From assembly GCF_003585765.1 (NCBI RefSeq), contig NZ_CP021235.1, forward strand, positions 1,922,001 through 1,986,000: DNA of 64,000 nucleotides, in the 5' to 3' direction. Every line of letters begins with the position of its first letter. Positions within the stretch are counted from its first letter, which is position 1. The stretch comes from Pontibacter actiniarum (GTDB lineage: Bacteria; Bacteroidota; Bacteroidia; Cytophagales; Hymenobacteraceae). Below are positions 44,149-53,646 of this stretch, piece after piece. The notes beneath the pieces were generated by a model that searched no databases, was not told the DNA's origin, and saw nothing but the letters and a program-made list of their open reading frames with translations. The translations under genes and the position numbers were made by a program.

Positions 44149-45387
44149 ATGAACACCCTACAGGCAATTTCTCTTTCCCATGAAACCGCATCCTTAGAAT
44201 GGCGCCAGGCCCTGCAGCTAAGCAAAGAGGAGGCTACAGCTTTTATGGTGCACCTGAAAGAACGGGAGCTGGCGGATGCGGTGATGGTGGTGACCACCTG
44301 TAACCGCACAGAAGTATACTTTGAATCGGCTGGCACAACTGCCGAGGTGATACAGCAGGAGTTACTGCAGTTTAAAGGAGTAGCGGACGAGGCCGCCTTT
44401 TCGCCTTTGTTCAAGCATTTTACGCACAGCGAAGATACGCTCCAATACCTGCTGGAGGTTGGGCTGGGGCTGCGCTCCCAGGTACTCGGCGACCGGCAAA
44501 TTATCGGGCAGTTTAAAGACAGCTACCAACTCACAAAAGATTTAAACCTGGGCGGAACACTCCTGCACCAGGCACTCCAGACGCTTTTCCGCACGCACAA
44601 GCGGGTACACAACGAAACAAGCTTCCGGTCCGGTGCTTCTTCTGTAGGCTACGCAGCCCTGGAAAGAATAAGTGATTTTATTCCGCGCAAGGAGTTCTCC
44701 GGAAAGCGCATGCTGATTATCGGCACAGGCCAGATGGGCACCGACATTGCCCGCTACGCCACCTCTTTTGGTTTTCAGGATGTGACGCTAACCAACCGCA
44801 CCGATGAAAAAGCACAGACTTTAGCCGGCAAGCTAAACCTGAAGACCATCCCTTTTGCGGATCGTTTCTCTGCTATGGCAAGTTATGATGTCATCATATC
44901 CTGCGTGAGTGCCGGAGAGCAGCTAACGCCATCGCAGATAGGCATGCCGCTACAAGAAAACAAACGTGTACTGGTTGATCTATCGGTACCACTAAGTATA
45001 AGCCCTGCCGCTGCTCAGTTGCCACGCACCACGCTGGTGAACATGGATCAGATTACGAGCAGAACAGAGGCAGTGAAAAAAGCACGCGAAGCATCCATAA
45101 GCGATGTACGGCACATTGTGGAAAAGGAAACAGCAGGCTTTGCCCACTGGCTGCAGGACCTACCGCTTTACCACAGCATCGGCGAACTGAAAGCTTTTTT
45201 TGCCACCGTGCTGGAAAGTGAACTACAAAAACACACCAGTTTACAGGAAGGCGATGCAGCCTCCAAACTAGCCAAAGCCACCCTCGACAGGCTTATTCGC
45301 CGCCCGGCAGGTGCCCTCAGAGCAGCAGACGGCGCATCGCGCGAGGTACTGCTTCAGTCCTTAAACCAATTATTTCAGATAGCTTAA
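44149..45387 (+). CDS. hemA: Glutamyl-tRNA reductase
   Basis: The start is the Met of MNTLQAISLSHETASLEW, giving 412 aa; an upstream in-frame ATG would add 36 residues with no homology and lie in the structured RNA. The nucleophile is C51 in VVTTCNRTEVYF. The NADPH domain has MLIIGTGQMGTDIARYA, and the C-terminal dimerisation helices end the protein. The conserved catalytic-domain block reads LGLRSQVLGDRQIIGQFK. It makes glutamate-1-semialdehyde for tetrapyrrole synthesis. The tRNA-Glu in this window is its substrate tRNA type but is far away. Confidence 0.95.
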   Translation: MNTLQAISLSHETASLEWRQALQLSKEEATAFMVHLKERELADAVMVVTTCNRTEVYFESAGTTAEVIQQELLQFKGVADEAAFSPLFKHFTHSEDTLQYLLEVGLGLRSQVLGDRQIIGQFKDSYQLTKDLNLGGTLLHQALQTLFRTHKRVHNETSFRSGASSVGYAALERISDFIPRKEFSGKRMLIIGTGQMGTDIARYATSFGFQDVTLTNRTDEKAQTLAGKLNLKTIPFADRFSAMASYDVIISCVSAGEQLTPSQIGMPLQENKRVLVDLSVPLSISPAAAQLPRTTLVNMDQITSRTEAVKKAREASISDVRHIVEKETAGFAHWLQDLPLYHSIGELKAFFATVLESELQKHTSLQEGDAASKLAKATLDRLIRRPAGALRAADGASREVLLQSLNQLFQIA

Positions 45388-45414
45388 ATTTTACGAACAG
45401 TTTATACTTCACAC

Positions 45415-45933
45415 ATGAAATCACTATTCCTTAACTTCCTTTTCCTGATGCTGCCTGCCCTTGTTTTTGCCCAGGCACCAGACCTTACGGCAGCTGCCAG
45501 AACCGGCGATGTGGCAACCATCAAGCAACTGCTGCAAAACAAGGCAGAGGTAAATGCCCAGGACCAGAAAGGCTTTACGCCGCTAATCATTGCCGTTTAC
45601 AACGGGCAGGCAGAGGCCGCAAAGCTTTTGCTGGAGGCAGGCGCAGACCTGAACCACCAGGATGCCACAGGCAACACCGCTTTGATGGGTACCGCATTTA
45701 AAGGCAACCCTGCCATGGCTGAACTGCTCCTGAGCAAAGGGGCAAACCCGAACCTGCAGAATGCCAACGGTGGCACAGCCCTGATGATGGCCGCTATGTT
45801 TGGCCGCAACGAAGTGATAAAGTTGCTGCTTAGCAATGGGGCAGACAAAAACCTGCGTGATCAGCGCGGGCTAACGGCCCTGGACCTGGCCAAGCAGCAG
45901 CAGAACCAGGAAGGCATTGCGCTCCTGCAATAG
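45415..45933 (+). CDS. Exported ankyrin-repeat protein
   Basis: A 172-aa protein with a signal peptide (1-18, ending VFAQ). Four to five ankyrin repeats follow, each with the hallmark G-x-TPL or GNTAL start and a LLL.KGA..N end (AAKLLLEAGADLNHQD, AELLLSKGANPNLQN, IKLLLSNGADKNLRD). It is a periplasmic protein-binding module. It lies 27 bp after hemA on the same strand, and ankyrin genes of this type are often found beside catalases (AnkB-like), which fits the catalase two genes upstream. Confidence 0.9.
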   Translation: MKSLFLNFLFLMLPALVFAQAPDLTAAARTGDVATIKQLLQNKAEVNAQDQKGFTPLIIAVYNGQAEAAKLLLEAGADLNHQDATGNTALMGTAFKGNPAMAELLLSKGANPNLQNANGGTALMMAAMFGRNEVIKLLLSNGADKNLRDQRGLTALDLAKQQQNQEGIALLQ

Positions 45934-45960
45934 GCGACCAGGCAAAACCCGGACATACTA

Positions 45961-45999
45961 AAAGAGCCGTAGACAAACACTGTCTACGGCTCTTTTTAT
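45961..45999 (+). terminator. Terminator after the ankyrin gene
   Basis: A 15-bp perfect stem (AAAGAGCCGTAGACA, 45961-45975 with 45981-45995) with a 5-nt loop, followed by TTTTATT. Confidence 0.9.
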
Positions 46000-46098
46000 T
46001 GGTGTATCTCTTAGCACTTACAGTACTTTGCATTCCGGAATAGAAGACAAACAGTTGCAAACATCTTCCGCTGCCCCGGCTCCTTTCCGTGCAGGTAG

Positions 46099-47010
46099 CT
46101 ACTCCGGCAGCTCCAGCACATACTCCCTGCCCTGTGGCACCGTTAGCCTATAGCTTTTTACCCAAGGGTTGTAGAGGCGCAGTGTTTTATAGTTGATTCC
46201 TTGTTCCAGCGCAAACGCAGGCAAATCAGGAATGGTAGCGGATACTGTTAAAGGGCGCGAAGGAAGCGGGCGATAGCCGGATGCTTCGCTCAGCGCAAAG
46301 CCGTACTTGTCGGGGTTGCCCAGGATTTCTTTCAGGGCCAAAATCCGGAACATGTAGCGGGAGGTTTCATCGTTCAGGTAAAGGTCATAGTAGGATGTTA
46401 CCCCCTGGCGCTCCAGGGCGCGGTTCAACCCGCTCATGCCACGGTTGTAGGAGGCGGCGGCATTGGTCCAGGAGCCAAAGCGCTCATGTGCTGTTTTCAG
46501 GTACCGGACGGCCGCCAGCGTTGCCTTCTGCACATGGAAGCGCTCATCCACCTCGCCGTTAACCACGAGCCCGTAGCCCCGCGCTGTTTCCGGCATCAGC
46601 TGCCAGAAACCTGCAGCACCAGCTGGCGAGGTAACATGCCCGAAGAGGCTCTCGGCGAGCGCCAGGTACACAAAATCCTCCGGCACTCCATTCTCTCGCA
46701 GCAAAGCCCTGATCTCCGGCACGTAGCGCTGCATGCGCTTCAGGCCAAGAAGGGTGGTGGCATGCAAGTAGGAGTTCACTAGCAGCTCCCGGTCCAGCCG
46801 CTCAGCCACGTCCGGCACATCGAGCGGCACCGGCTCTCCGGCAAAGCTCAGCGAGGGTGGTAAGGGAGGAGGGCTCAGCACCAGCCTGTCTTCTTTTTTA
46901 TCTTCCACGGCAGCTTCCTCCGCATGCCCTGCCTGCTGCTGGCTGCACAACTGCAGCGCTATTACGATGATCAAAGTTACCCAAACATACTTCCAAACCT
47001 GCTGTGCCAT
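46099..47010 (-). CDS. Lytic murein transglycosylase (MltD-like SLT domain)
   Basis: A 303-aa protein with a hydrophobic N-terminal segment (about 8-22) that is a signal or anchor. The SLT domain (about 100-235) has the catalytic Glu E120 in LALAESLFGH, then AGFWQLMPETARGYGL and NAAASYNRGMSGL. The last 40 residues (PAFALEQGINYKTLRLYNPW) look like a single LysM-type remnant that binds peptidoglycan. It cuts glycan strands to 1,6-anhydro ends. It is separated by 269 bp from the large PBP gene on the same strand, another wall enzyme. Confidence 0.9.
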   Translation of the reverse strand: MAQQVWKYVWVTLIIVIALQLCSQQQAGHAEEAAVEDKKEDRLVLSPPPLPPSLSFAGEPVPLDVPDVAERLDRELLVNSYLHATTLLGLKRMQRYVPEIRALLRENGVPEDFVYLALAESLFGHVTSPAGAAGFWQLMPETARGYGLVVNGEVDERFHVQKATLAAVRYLKTAHERFGSWTNAAASYNRGMSGLNRALERQGVTSYYDLYLNDETSRYMFRILALKEILGNPDKYGFALSEASGYRPLPSRPLTVSATIPDLPAFALEQGINYKTLRLYNPWVKSYRLTVPQGREYVLELPE

Positions 47011-47279
47011 GCGCTATCCCTTTCTTCTGGTTCTCTTCTACAACATTTTACCCCCTCAACGGAGTAATCCTAAGATAAGGAAAAATCCGCCACGTTCCCA
47101 ACGCTCCCTCCGACCCTGACGGCCATTTCAGCGTTTCCCCTGTCTTCTGCCTCTATACGGCTCCCGCTCCGGCAGCCGTAAAACGCCTTGTCACAACTGC
47201 TCTGTATCTGGTGTATGCAGGCTCAAGCCCTGTAGGCGGGGAAAAGTAAAGTTCCCTTTTCCCCGTACGATGATACTCG

Positions 47280-50200
47280 TTACAGTTCTTCCAGCAGCAA
47301 CCTGTTCACGCGTGAGACGGGTTGGGGGGCTTCAGTGGGTGAAGGCAAGACCGGTTCTTCCTCCGCCACCACGTTTGCCTCCGTCACCTGCGCCTCACCT
47401 GCAGTACCCGACGGTACAGCTGCAGGCACCCCGGCTACTTCGGTTTCTCCTCCAGATAGCGCTTCCGTCTCCCCTGCTTTGGCGATCAGAGGCTGTACAT
47501 CCGTCAGGCTGTCCGGGTTTGGCCGTAGGTAAGGCTCAATAATAGGCGCCATGCCGCGCAGCACCTGCACCGGCAGCGACGAGGTAAAATGGAAATCGGC
47601 AGCCTCTCTACCCGGCACAAAGGCCGTCAGGGTACCAAAATGCCTGTCGCCGAGGAAGAAAACCAGCGTGGCAGTGCGGTTAATGCTGCGGGAGGCAATG
47701 CGGCGCCCCCTCGTGCTTAGCGTCACGACCCTGTTATCGCCGGTGCCGGTTTTGCCTCCCATGCGCAGCGGGTTTCCGTCCGTTTGGGTAAAACCGCCCC
47801 GCAGGCGCCGTGCGGTGCCCTCATCCACTACCTCCAGCAGCGCCTCCCGCAGCACAGCGGCAACCTCCGGTGCCATCACCTGCTCCCCTGCCTCCGGTTG
47901 CCACTTCAGCGCCGTTTCATAAGGAGTCTGGGCGGCAAAGTGCAGTCCTTCTATGCGGAGGGTGCGGCGGCGCAGGCCATCGTTCATGATGATACCCATA
48001 AGCTCGGCCAGCGCCTCCGGCCGGTCGCCGGAAGAACCCAGGGCTGTGGCCAGCGAGGGCACCAGCTGACCGAAGGGATAGCCAACCCTACTCCAGCGCT
48101 GGTGAATGTCGTGGAAGGCATCCAGCTCCAGCATGGTACGGATTCGGGAGTCGCGCGCATGCTTAAAGCGGGTGCGGAAGAGCCAAGTGTACACCTCCTG
48201 CCGTACGTCCTTGCCAGCCTCTTCCACCTGGGCCCAGGTGGCATCGGGGTGCTGGCGCAGGTAGCTCAGGAGCCACAGCTCCAGCGGGTGCACCTTTGTA
48301 ATGTAGCCCTGGTCAGACAGGTTAAAGGCCTCAGGGCCGTACATGTGGTACAGCTCACTTACTCTTTCTGCGGTGATTTCCTCGTTAGGCAGCCGCTCGC
48401 GCAGCATCTCGCCAAAGCTGACAGAGTCAGTTTCAGGGTACAGGTAGCGGTGCGCAGCAGCCACGCGCACAGGGCCTTTGCGCATCGTGTGTAACAGCGT
48501 ATTGAAACGCTCTTCCGGGTTCTGCCCCTCGTACTTCTGCCAGAAGCGCTGCAGGTACTCGGTTCCTTCGCGGTCGGCAAAGGCCATCAGGTAGGCCCGG
48601 CGGCGCGGATCCCGGTTGTCCGCCAACAGCTGCGCCACGTTATCAACTTTCTGAGCCGTGGTATACCGCACGATATCACGCATGATCCGCACAAAAGGCA
48701 GGTTGATAGATGCAAGGAAAGCCTCCCGCACTGTCGGCCTCCTGCCGTTGTTCTTGTCGCTGTAGTTATGGAAGGTATGCAGCCCTCCGCCGGTAAAGAA
48801 AACCTCTCCTGTGCTGGCCGGGTAGCGGCGCTCCAGGGAAGCCTGCAGTGTGGCCTCCAGGCTTTTATCGCCAGCCCGGAGCAGGTACTGCAACACCCAG
48901 CTGCTCAGCCTGTCCTGGGATGCCGCCAGAGAATCGCGCAGTGCCTGCGCCGGCTGTCCGGCATGGCGCTCGTGTAGCTCTGCTATTATCTCGAGGTAAG
49001 TAACCAGCACCCGCAGTTTGGCCGTGGAACCCAGCTCCAGCTTGCTGCCTTCATTTATATCAAAGGGCTGGTCGGTATTGTCTGTCTGCACCCGCACCAG
49101 GTTGCCCTGCGGCGTACGTTCAAAGAGCGTAAAGCTGTAGCGCACCTCCCCCGTGCCACCAGGCGTAAGCATGCGCTCCCCCAGAATGCCCACGGTACTG
49201 GCAAACGACGGGTCGTTCAGGCGGTTGAGGTAATCGCTTACCTGCACCTGCAGGCTGTTCTCCAGCGTGGAGGTGGCGGCCAGGTCCATGCGGTCCAGGT
49301 CGTAGAGCGGCTTACCCAGCAGGCTCGAAAGGTGGGTGCGCACCATGAGCGCGCCTTTATCGGTATCCTTTGGCGCCACGGCGGGGTTGCTGCTGAAGTC
49401 GCGAAAGTTAACTTCCTGGGCAAGGCCGGCATCCCGCAGTTCGGGCCGTAAGTAGCCGTTTTGAGCCAGCAGGCGCAGGTAGCCTCCGGTCAGCCTGCTG
49501 AGTTCTGCCCGGCCGTTTGGCCCCAGGTAGTAAGACGGGCGGCGCTGCGCGATCATCAGGGAAAGGACCTGCCGCAGTGCCTGACCCTGCGCCTGCAGCG
49601 TGTCTCCGTTCGCGTTTGGGAGGCGCAACAGCTGGTTCACCTGGTCGAAGTCCGTTCCGAACCATACCCATAGCCCGTCGCCCAGGCCGTGCACCTCGCC
49701 ATAGCCCGGCGCGCCGGAGAGCGGCACCGTGTTAACGTAAGACAGCACCAGCTCCTGGCGGGCGGGCAGTGTCTCCGGCCCCTTGCGGTAGGCGCGCACA
49801 CTGGCCGATGCCATCTGCTGCAGCTTCTCGAAGGGCCCCGTCGTTATCCCTTCCGGGGAGTGGCGGTACTTCTCGATTTGTGTCGCCAGTGTGCTGCCGC
49901 CAATGGTTTTGTAATTCAGGCCGATGATGTTGGCGGCTTCGTGCAGCGAGGCTTTCGAGAAGCGCACCCAGTCCACGGCGGGGTTCATGTAGGGCTTTTC
50001 GGTGTTCAGCAACTCGCGGTTCTCAATAAACAGCAGCGACTGTACCACCAGCGAAGGAACAGACTCAAACGCGGGGTATACTCTCCTGGGATACTTGAAG
50101 TGATAGAACAGCTTTCCCTGGCTGTCCAGGATGTGCAGCCCGGCCTGGCTCTTCTCCGGGTAAGGGGCAAAATACCCTTTGGAGGTGTACGCCAGCAGGG

Positions 50201-50540
50201 CCGGCGAAAACCTGGCCTGCGACTCGATCAGCATACCCTTCGCCCGTATGCGGTCCAGCAGCCTCGGTAGCTGCGCATAGCCGAGGCGGTTGTCGAATGG
50301 ACCGCTTTTAGGGTATACCGTCTTATCGCTCGGGCCGGCATCCAGCGTGTAGGTTAAGGTGGCGGCATAGCGAGAGAATTCACGCGCCTGCAGCCGGGAG
50401 GTTTGCACCTCATACAACAGGGCAGCAACGGCGACTCCCATTCCCAGGAGCAGAATTCCAAAGAAAATCCACTTGAAGATGGGCCTACGCTTCGTTTCTT
50501 TCCTGTCCTTATTGGTGGGAAGGTAGTTGTTTATTACCAT
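47280..50540 (-). CDS. Large bifunctional penicillin-binding protein (GT51 + transpeptidase)
   Basis: A 1086-aa membrane protein with one TM segment (about 22-43). The GT51 domain (about 140-280) has FIENRELLN, in which the catalytic Glu is kept but the following Asp of the usual ED motif is Asn, and GGSTLATQ (for GGSTITQQ). The transpeptidase domain has SxxK as STAK (about 502) and KTGTGDN (about 930). A 350-residue insertion between these motifs and a Pro/Thr/Glu-rich tail of about 60 residues are unusually large. It would polymerise and cross-link peptidoglycan. It is larger than PBP1A/1C. Confidence 0.9.
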   Translation of the reverse strand: MVINNYLPTNKDRKETKRRPIFKWIFFGILLLGMGVAVAALLYEVQTSRLQAREFSRYAATLTYTLDAGPSDKTVYPKSGPFDNRLGYAQLPRLLDRIRAKGMLIESQARFSPALLAYTSKGYFAPYPEKSQAGLHILDSQGKLFYHFKYPRRVYPAFESVPSLVVQSLLFIENRELLNTEKPYMNPAVDWVRFSKASLHEAANIIGLNYKTIGGSTLATQIEKYRHSPEGITTGPFEKLQQMASASVRAYRKGPETLPARQELVLSYVNTVPLSGAPGYGEVHGLGDGLWVWFGTDFDQVNQLLRLPNANGDTLQAQGQALRQVLSLMIAQRRPSYYLGPNGRAELSRLTGGYLRLLAQNGYLRPELRDAGLAQEVNFRDFSSNPAVAPKDTDKGALMVRTHLSSLLGKPLYDLDRMDLAATSTLENSLQVQVSDYLNRLNDPSFASTVGILGERMLTPGGTGEVRYSFTLFERTPQGNLVRVQTDNTDQPFDINEGSKLELGSTAKLRVLVTYLEIIAELHERHAGQPAQALRDSLAASQDRLSSWVLQYLLRAGDKSLEATLQASLERRYPASTGEVFFTGGGLHTFHNYSDKNNGRRPTVREAFLASINLPFVRIMRDIVRYTTAQKVDNVAQLLADNRDPRRRAYLMAFADREGTEYLQRFWQKYEGQNPEERFNTLLHTMRKGPVRVAAAHRYLYPETDSVSFGEMLRERLPNEEITAERVSELYHMYGPEAFNLSDQGYITKVHPLELWLLSYLRQHPDATWAQVEEAGKDVRQEVYTWLFRTRFKHARDSRIRTMLELDAFHDIHQRWSRVGYPFGQLVPSLATALGSSGDRPEALAELMGIIMNDGLRRRTLRIEGLHFAAQTPYETALKWQPEAGEQVMAPEVAAVLREALLEVVDEGTARRLRGGFTQTDGNPLRMGGKTGTGDNRVVTLSTRGRRIASRSINRTATLVFFLGDRHFGTLTAFVPGREAADFHFTSSLPVQVLRGMAPIIEPYLRPNPDSLTDVQPLIAKAGETEALSGGETEVAGVPAAVPSGTAGEAQVTEANVVAEEEPVLPSPTEAPQPVSRVNRLLLEEL

Positions 50541-51237
50541 CTTTGGACCGTTTATTAGTTATAAAAGGAGGCTCAGTATTTTTTACGTTTACTTGCCCCT
50601 GAAGGTGATTAAAACGGCTAAAAACGTTGCAATTAAACACTTGTCAGGCAGCCTCTCCTGTAAGCAGCACCCGGCGCAGTTAAAGTGCAAACACAAAAGA
50701 GGTTATCATCTATCTGTCAGCACTTTACAAATAGATTACAAGCTAACACAGCAGCAGAAAAGCAGGCTATCAGGCAGTGTATAATCAGGCAGCCCGGAAA
50801 ACCTGCAAAAGAGTCGCGCTGCTACCTTAAGGGTGCAGCGCCGCCTAAAACTTAGCGCTTCAAGTTCTAAGGAATGTACCTGCCGCTCTCTCGCAGGGGC
50901 AGCGCCTGCAGCAGCAGCTTGTTGTAAGATGATGGCGCCATGCAGTGCAACAGAACCGAAGGCTAAACTACCGCCAAAAGGTAGGCATTTCTGCCAAAGG
51001 GGTGCAAACGTACGTGATGTGTTATACTTCTTGTAAGCATGTATAGAGCACTGCCGCACCATTCCCGCAAGTTGCACTCTGTAGCACTCCCGGCACATGC
51101 CACGGACAGACCTCTCTTAAAGCAAAGCAGGTGATAAGGAGCAGCTCCTACGCACAAGAAGCCGCTCACTTAAAAGGAGCGGCTTCTTGCTGTAAGGTTC
51201 TTAAACAATAATTCAGCCGGGCAAAAGGCGGAACAGG
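50541..51237. other. Intergenic region (697 bp)
   Basis: I see no supported gene. Near its end, an inverted repeat CAAGAAGCCGCTC (51155-51167) with its complement (51177-51189) could terminate the small Cys-rich gene, which ends at 51238 on the minus strand. Confidence 0.5.
51155..51189 (-). terminator. Hairpin, possible terminator of the Cys-rich gene
   Basis: A perfect 13-bp stem (51155-51167 with 51177-51189) and a 9-nt loop 50 bp after the stop. There is no strong T-run on the minus strand, so confidence is moderate. Confidence 0.6.
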
Positions 51238-51480
51238 TTACTTTACCCAATTCTTGCGTTCGCTAAAATGGTTGCAGCCAAAAGAGGCTCCGGTTATCAT
51301 CTCAAACTGTTTCGGCTTTTTGTCCTGGCTTGCCCCCTCATGCACCAGCGGCAGCACGTAAGACGGCTCCAGGGCATGCTGCCCGGTCAGTTCGTCGCAT
51401 ACGCCAAAGTCGTTGCTCTGCAGCTGTACTTTATTCTGATCTTGCTCCCAGTGGGTGCAGTGATTGCATGTTGCTTCCAT
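51238..51480 (-). CDS. Small Cys-rich protein, possibly metal binding
   Basis: I place the start at MEATCNHCTHWEQ, giving 80 aa; an upstream Met would add 24 basic residues and cannot be excluded. The motif CNHC near the start, then GVCDEL and SFGCNHF, gives four Cys plus His, like small rubredoxin- or zinc-ribbon-type proteins. No family is recognised. It has no signal peptide and is flanked by large gaps. Confidence 0.6.
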   Translation of the reverse strand: MEATCNHCTHWEQDQNKVQLQSNDFGVCDELTGQHALEPSYVLPLVHEGASQDKKPKQFEMITGASFGCNHFSERKNWVK

Positions 51481-51552
51481 AACGTGTTCTTTTAGTTCTA
51501 CATCCTCATATCTGTTATTTATACTTCGTTTTGCTTCCTTCATGTTGCGCAT

Positions 51553-51852
51553 AAACCACTGTTTTAAAGCAATTTAGAATCACACCAAATAAGCACGGCT
51601 CCACATAGCTCCGCTTTTGTGAAAGTACGCAGACCTGCCTCTCCGCCTCCACCCGGCGGAGAGCAACCATTACGCGCTCCGCCTCCCCCAGCAGGTGCCC
51701 GAAGTACAGCCTCCGCCAGGTGCACAATTCCGAAAAAGGCGTTTCTTTTTAGGTGAGGGTCAACTTAAAACAGATTGCAAAGTACAGTATACCACAAAAG
51801 CTTTTAAAAACGCGCTACTGGCGCATGCAGTAAACAGCAGTAGGTTATACTT
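51553..51852. other. Intergenic region (300 bp)
   Basis: The region between the divergent Cys-rich gene and the histidine kinase. A TATACTT heptamer sits just before the kinase start. I see no gene. Confidence 0.5.
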
Positions 51853-52941
51853 ATGAAAGACAGAAACTCTCCTGACATATCCTTTATAGAGCAAGTGGCT
51901 GAGCGCTTCGGCCAGGTATATTTTAGCTTCGACACCAGCACCAAAACGTTTCGTCACATCTCCCCTGGGTTTGAGCAGGTATTGGGCATCTCTTCTGAAA
52001 GTATAAAGGCATCCCCTCATTCTTTTGTAAACTATGTGCACGAAGAAGACATTGATTTTCTGGCGCATAAGTATACGTCGCTGTTGCTGAGCCATGAGGA
52101 AGAGCAGGTAGAGTTCCGGGTCGTACTTGGGAACCAGGAGGTGCGGTGGCTTTGTGTTTCCGCCGTTATGGTGCAGGAAGGCGACCAGCAACTTATAGCG
52201 GGCCTTGCCGAAGACATTACGGAGTACAAGGAGTACATCCGGAACATCATGAAGTACAACAACAAGAAGAATTCCACCCTTGAGATACTCTCGCATGACC
52301 TGGCTGCCCCTTTCGCCAACATCCAGGGTATGATAAACGCCATAGAAGAGCAGATACAGGCGGGAGAGGCTGACATTCAGCAACTGCTGAACTTTATAAA
52401 GCAGGATGCACTGCGTGGCTCTGACATGATCCGCGACTTTGTGGACCATGAGTTTCTGGAGTCTTCCCAGGTGGTGCTGCACAAAGAGCGGGTTGACCTG
52501 TGCAATAAACTCGCCATCATGATGGACAACTACAGAGAGCGCCAGAGCCGCCTGGCTAAGTCCTTCCACCTGGTGCTACCGGAGCGGCCTGTTTTCCTTT
52601 ACCTGGACATGATGAAGTTCCTGCAGGTGATGAACAACCTGGTCTCCAACGCCATCAAGTTCACCCCCGACAACGGAAATATCACTGTTTCGGTGCAGGA
52701 GGAAGAGGGCCATGTGCTTGTAACGGTGGCGGATACCGGCATCGGCATTCCTGCAAAGGTACAACCCCACCTGTTCGAGAGGTTTACCGTGGCCCGCAGA
52801 GCCGGGCTAAGGGGGGAGAAAGCGACCGGACTGGGGATGTCCATCATTAAAACAATTGTGGAGCTGCACAAGGGCGAGATTACCTTCCAAAGCCAGGAAG
52901 GGGTTGGTACGACCTTTTACATTAAGCTGCCAAAAGAGTAG
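51853..52941 (+). CDS. PAS-domain sensor histidine kinase
   Basis: A 362-aa soluble kinase without membrane segments. A PAS/PAC domain (about 15-130; FRHISPGFEQVLGISSESIK, LIAGLAEDITEY) is followed by HisKA with H in EILSHDLAAPF (about 149) and HATPase: NNLVSNAIKFTPDNG (N-box), VTVADTGIGIP (G1) and ATGLGMSIIKTIVELH (G2). It senses an internal signal and phosphorylates a regulator. The single-domain response regulator encoded convergently 3 bp away is the likely partner, though their mRNAs are separate. Confidence 0.93.
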   Translation: MKDRNSPDISFIEQVAERFGQVYFSFDTSTKTFRHISPGFEQVLGISSESIKASPHSFVNYVHEEDIDFLAHKYTSLLLSHEEEQVEFRVVLGNQEVRWLCVSAVMVQEGDQQLIAGLAEDITEYKEYIRNIMKYNNKKNSTLEILSHDLAAPFANIQGMINAIEEQIQAGEADIQQLLNFIKQDALRGSDMIRDFVDHEFLESSQVVLHKERVDLCNKLAIMMDNYRERQSRLAKSFHLVLPERPVFLYLDMMKFLQVMNNLVSNAIKFTPDNGNITVSVQEEEGHVLVTVADTGIGIPAKVQPHLFERFTVARRAGLRGEKATGLGMSIIKTIVELHKGEITFQSQEGVGTTFYIKLPKE

Positions 52942-52944
52942 GCT

Positions 52945-53340
52945 TTACCGGGCGGTATCCAGGACTCGCTGCAGCTTTTCCTTCGTCAGTGGCTTATGGC
53001 AAAACGCCGCCGCCACATACTTCTTTGCCTTCTCCATTTCCCACGGGTTCTGAGAGCTGCTCAGCAGCACCACCTTCGCCTGCGCCAGGCTTTCGCTGCC
53101 GAGCTTCTCCAGCTCGGCCAGGAAGCCAAAGCCGTCCATGACCGGCATTTTGAGGTCGAGCAGGACAAGCTGCGGAACCCGGTTCTGTGCAACAGCCTCC
53201 TTAAAGAGCTCCAGCCCCTCCAGCCCGTTCCTGGCCGTCTGGGTCTGCTCTCCTATACCCATGCTTTTCAGTATCCGCGTGGTCAGGAAAATGCTGGTTG
53301 GGTCGTCGTCAATAACGAGTACTCTCTCTACGTGATTCAT
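52945..53340 (-). CDS. Stand-alone response regulator receiver
   Basis: The start is the Met of MNHVERVLVIDDDPTSIF, giving 131 aa, the length of a lone receiver; the longer frame adds 23 residues with no match. It has the DDD pocket, phosphoacceptor Asp in LVLLDLKMPVMDG, Ser in LLSSSQ and Lys in HKPLTKEKL. No output domain. It probably relays phosphate like Rcp1- or CheY-type receivers. The adjacent convergent PAS kinase, overlapping at the 3' end by almost zero distance, is the natural donor. Confidence 0.9.
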   Translation of the reverse strand: MNHVERVLVIDDDPTSIFLTTRILKSMGIGEQTQTARNGLEGLELFKEAVAQNRVPQLVLLDLKMPVMDGFGFLAELEKLGSESLAQAKVVLLSSSQNPWEMEKAKKYVAAAFCHKPLTKEKLQRVLDTAR

Positions 53341-53544
53341 GCAGGGCGCATCTGGTTCTACAGCGTTTACCCCTAAAATACGCATATATTTCAAATAGGG
53401 CCTATGCATAGCGCCTTTTGCAGCAAAACGCAGGAGCCGCCGGCACGCAAACTCCTGCTATACAACATAGTAGCGCCTGAAACAAAAATCCACACTTGCC
53501 TCGCTCTGGGGCGGGCCGTGAGGCCCTCAGCAGCTAAAGCAGCC

Positions 53545-53590
53545 TAAAAAAAGAAGAAGCGCCCTTCTCTTGGTCAGAAGGGCGCTTCTT
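53545..53590 (-). terminator. Terminator of the ABC-F gene
   Basis: A 15-bp stem (AAGAAGCGCCCTTCT, 53554-53568 with 53576-53590) and 7-nt loop. On the minus strand it ends in a T-run. Confidence 0.85.
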
Positions 53591-53646
53591 TGTTGTATGG
53601 TTTTGCCGCTGTTACGCCGAAGTGCGAGCCAGCCGGTTATCCGATG

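Noticed and set aside
47784..48494. A 236-codon frame opposite the PBP gene
   Set aside because: Shadow of a GC-rich gene; no start context and no domain.
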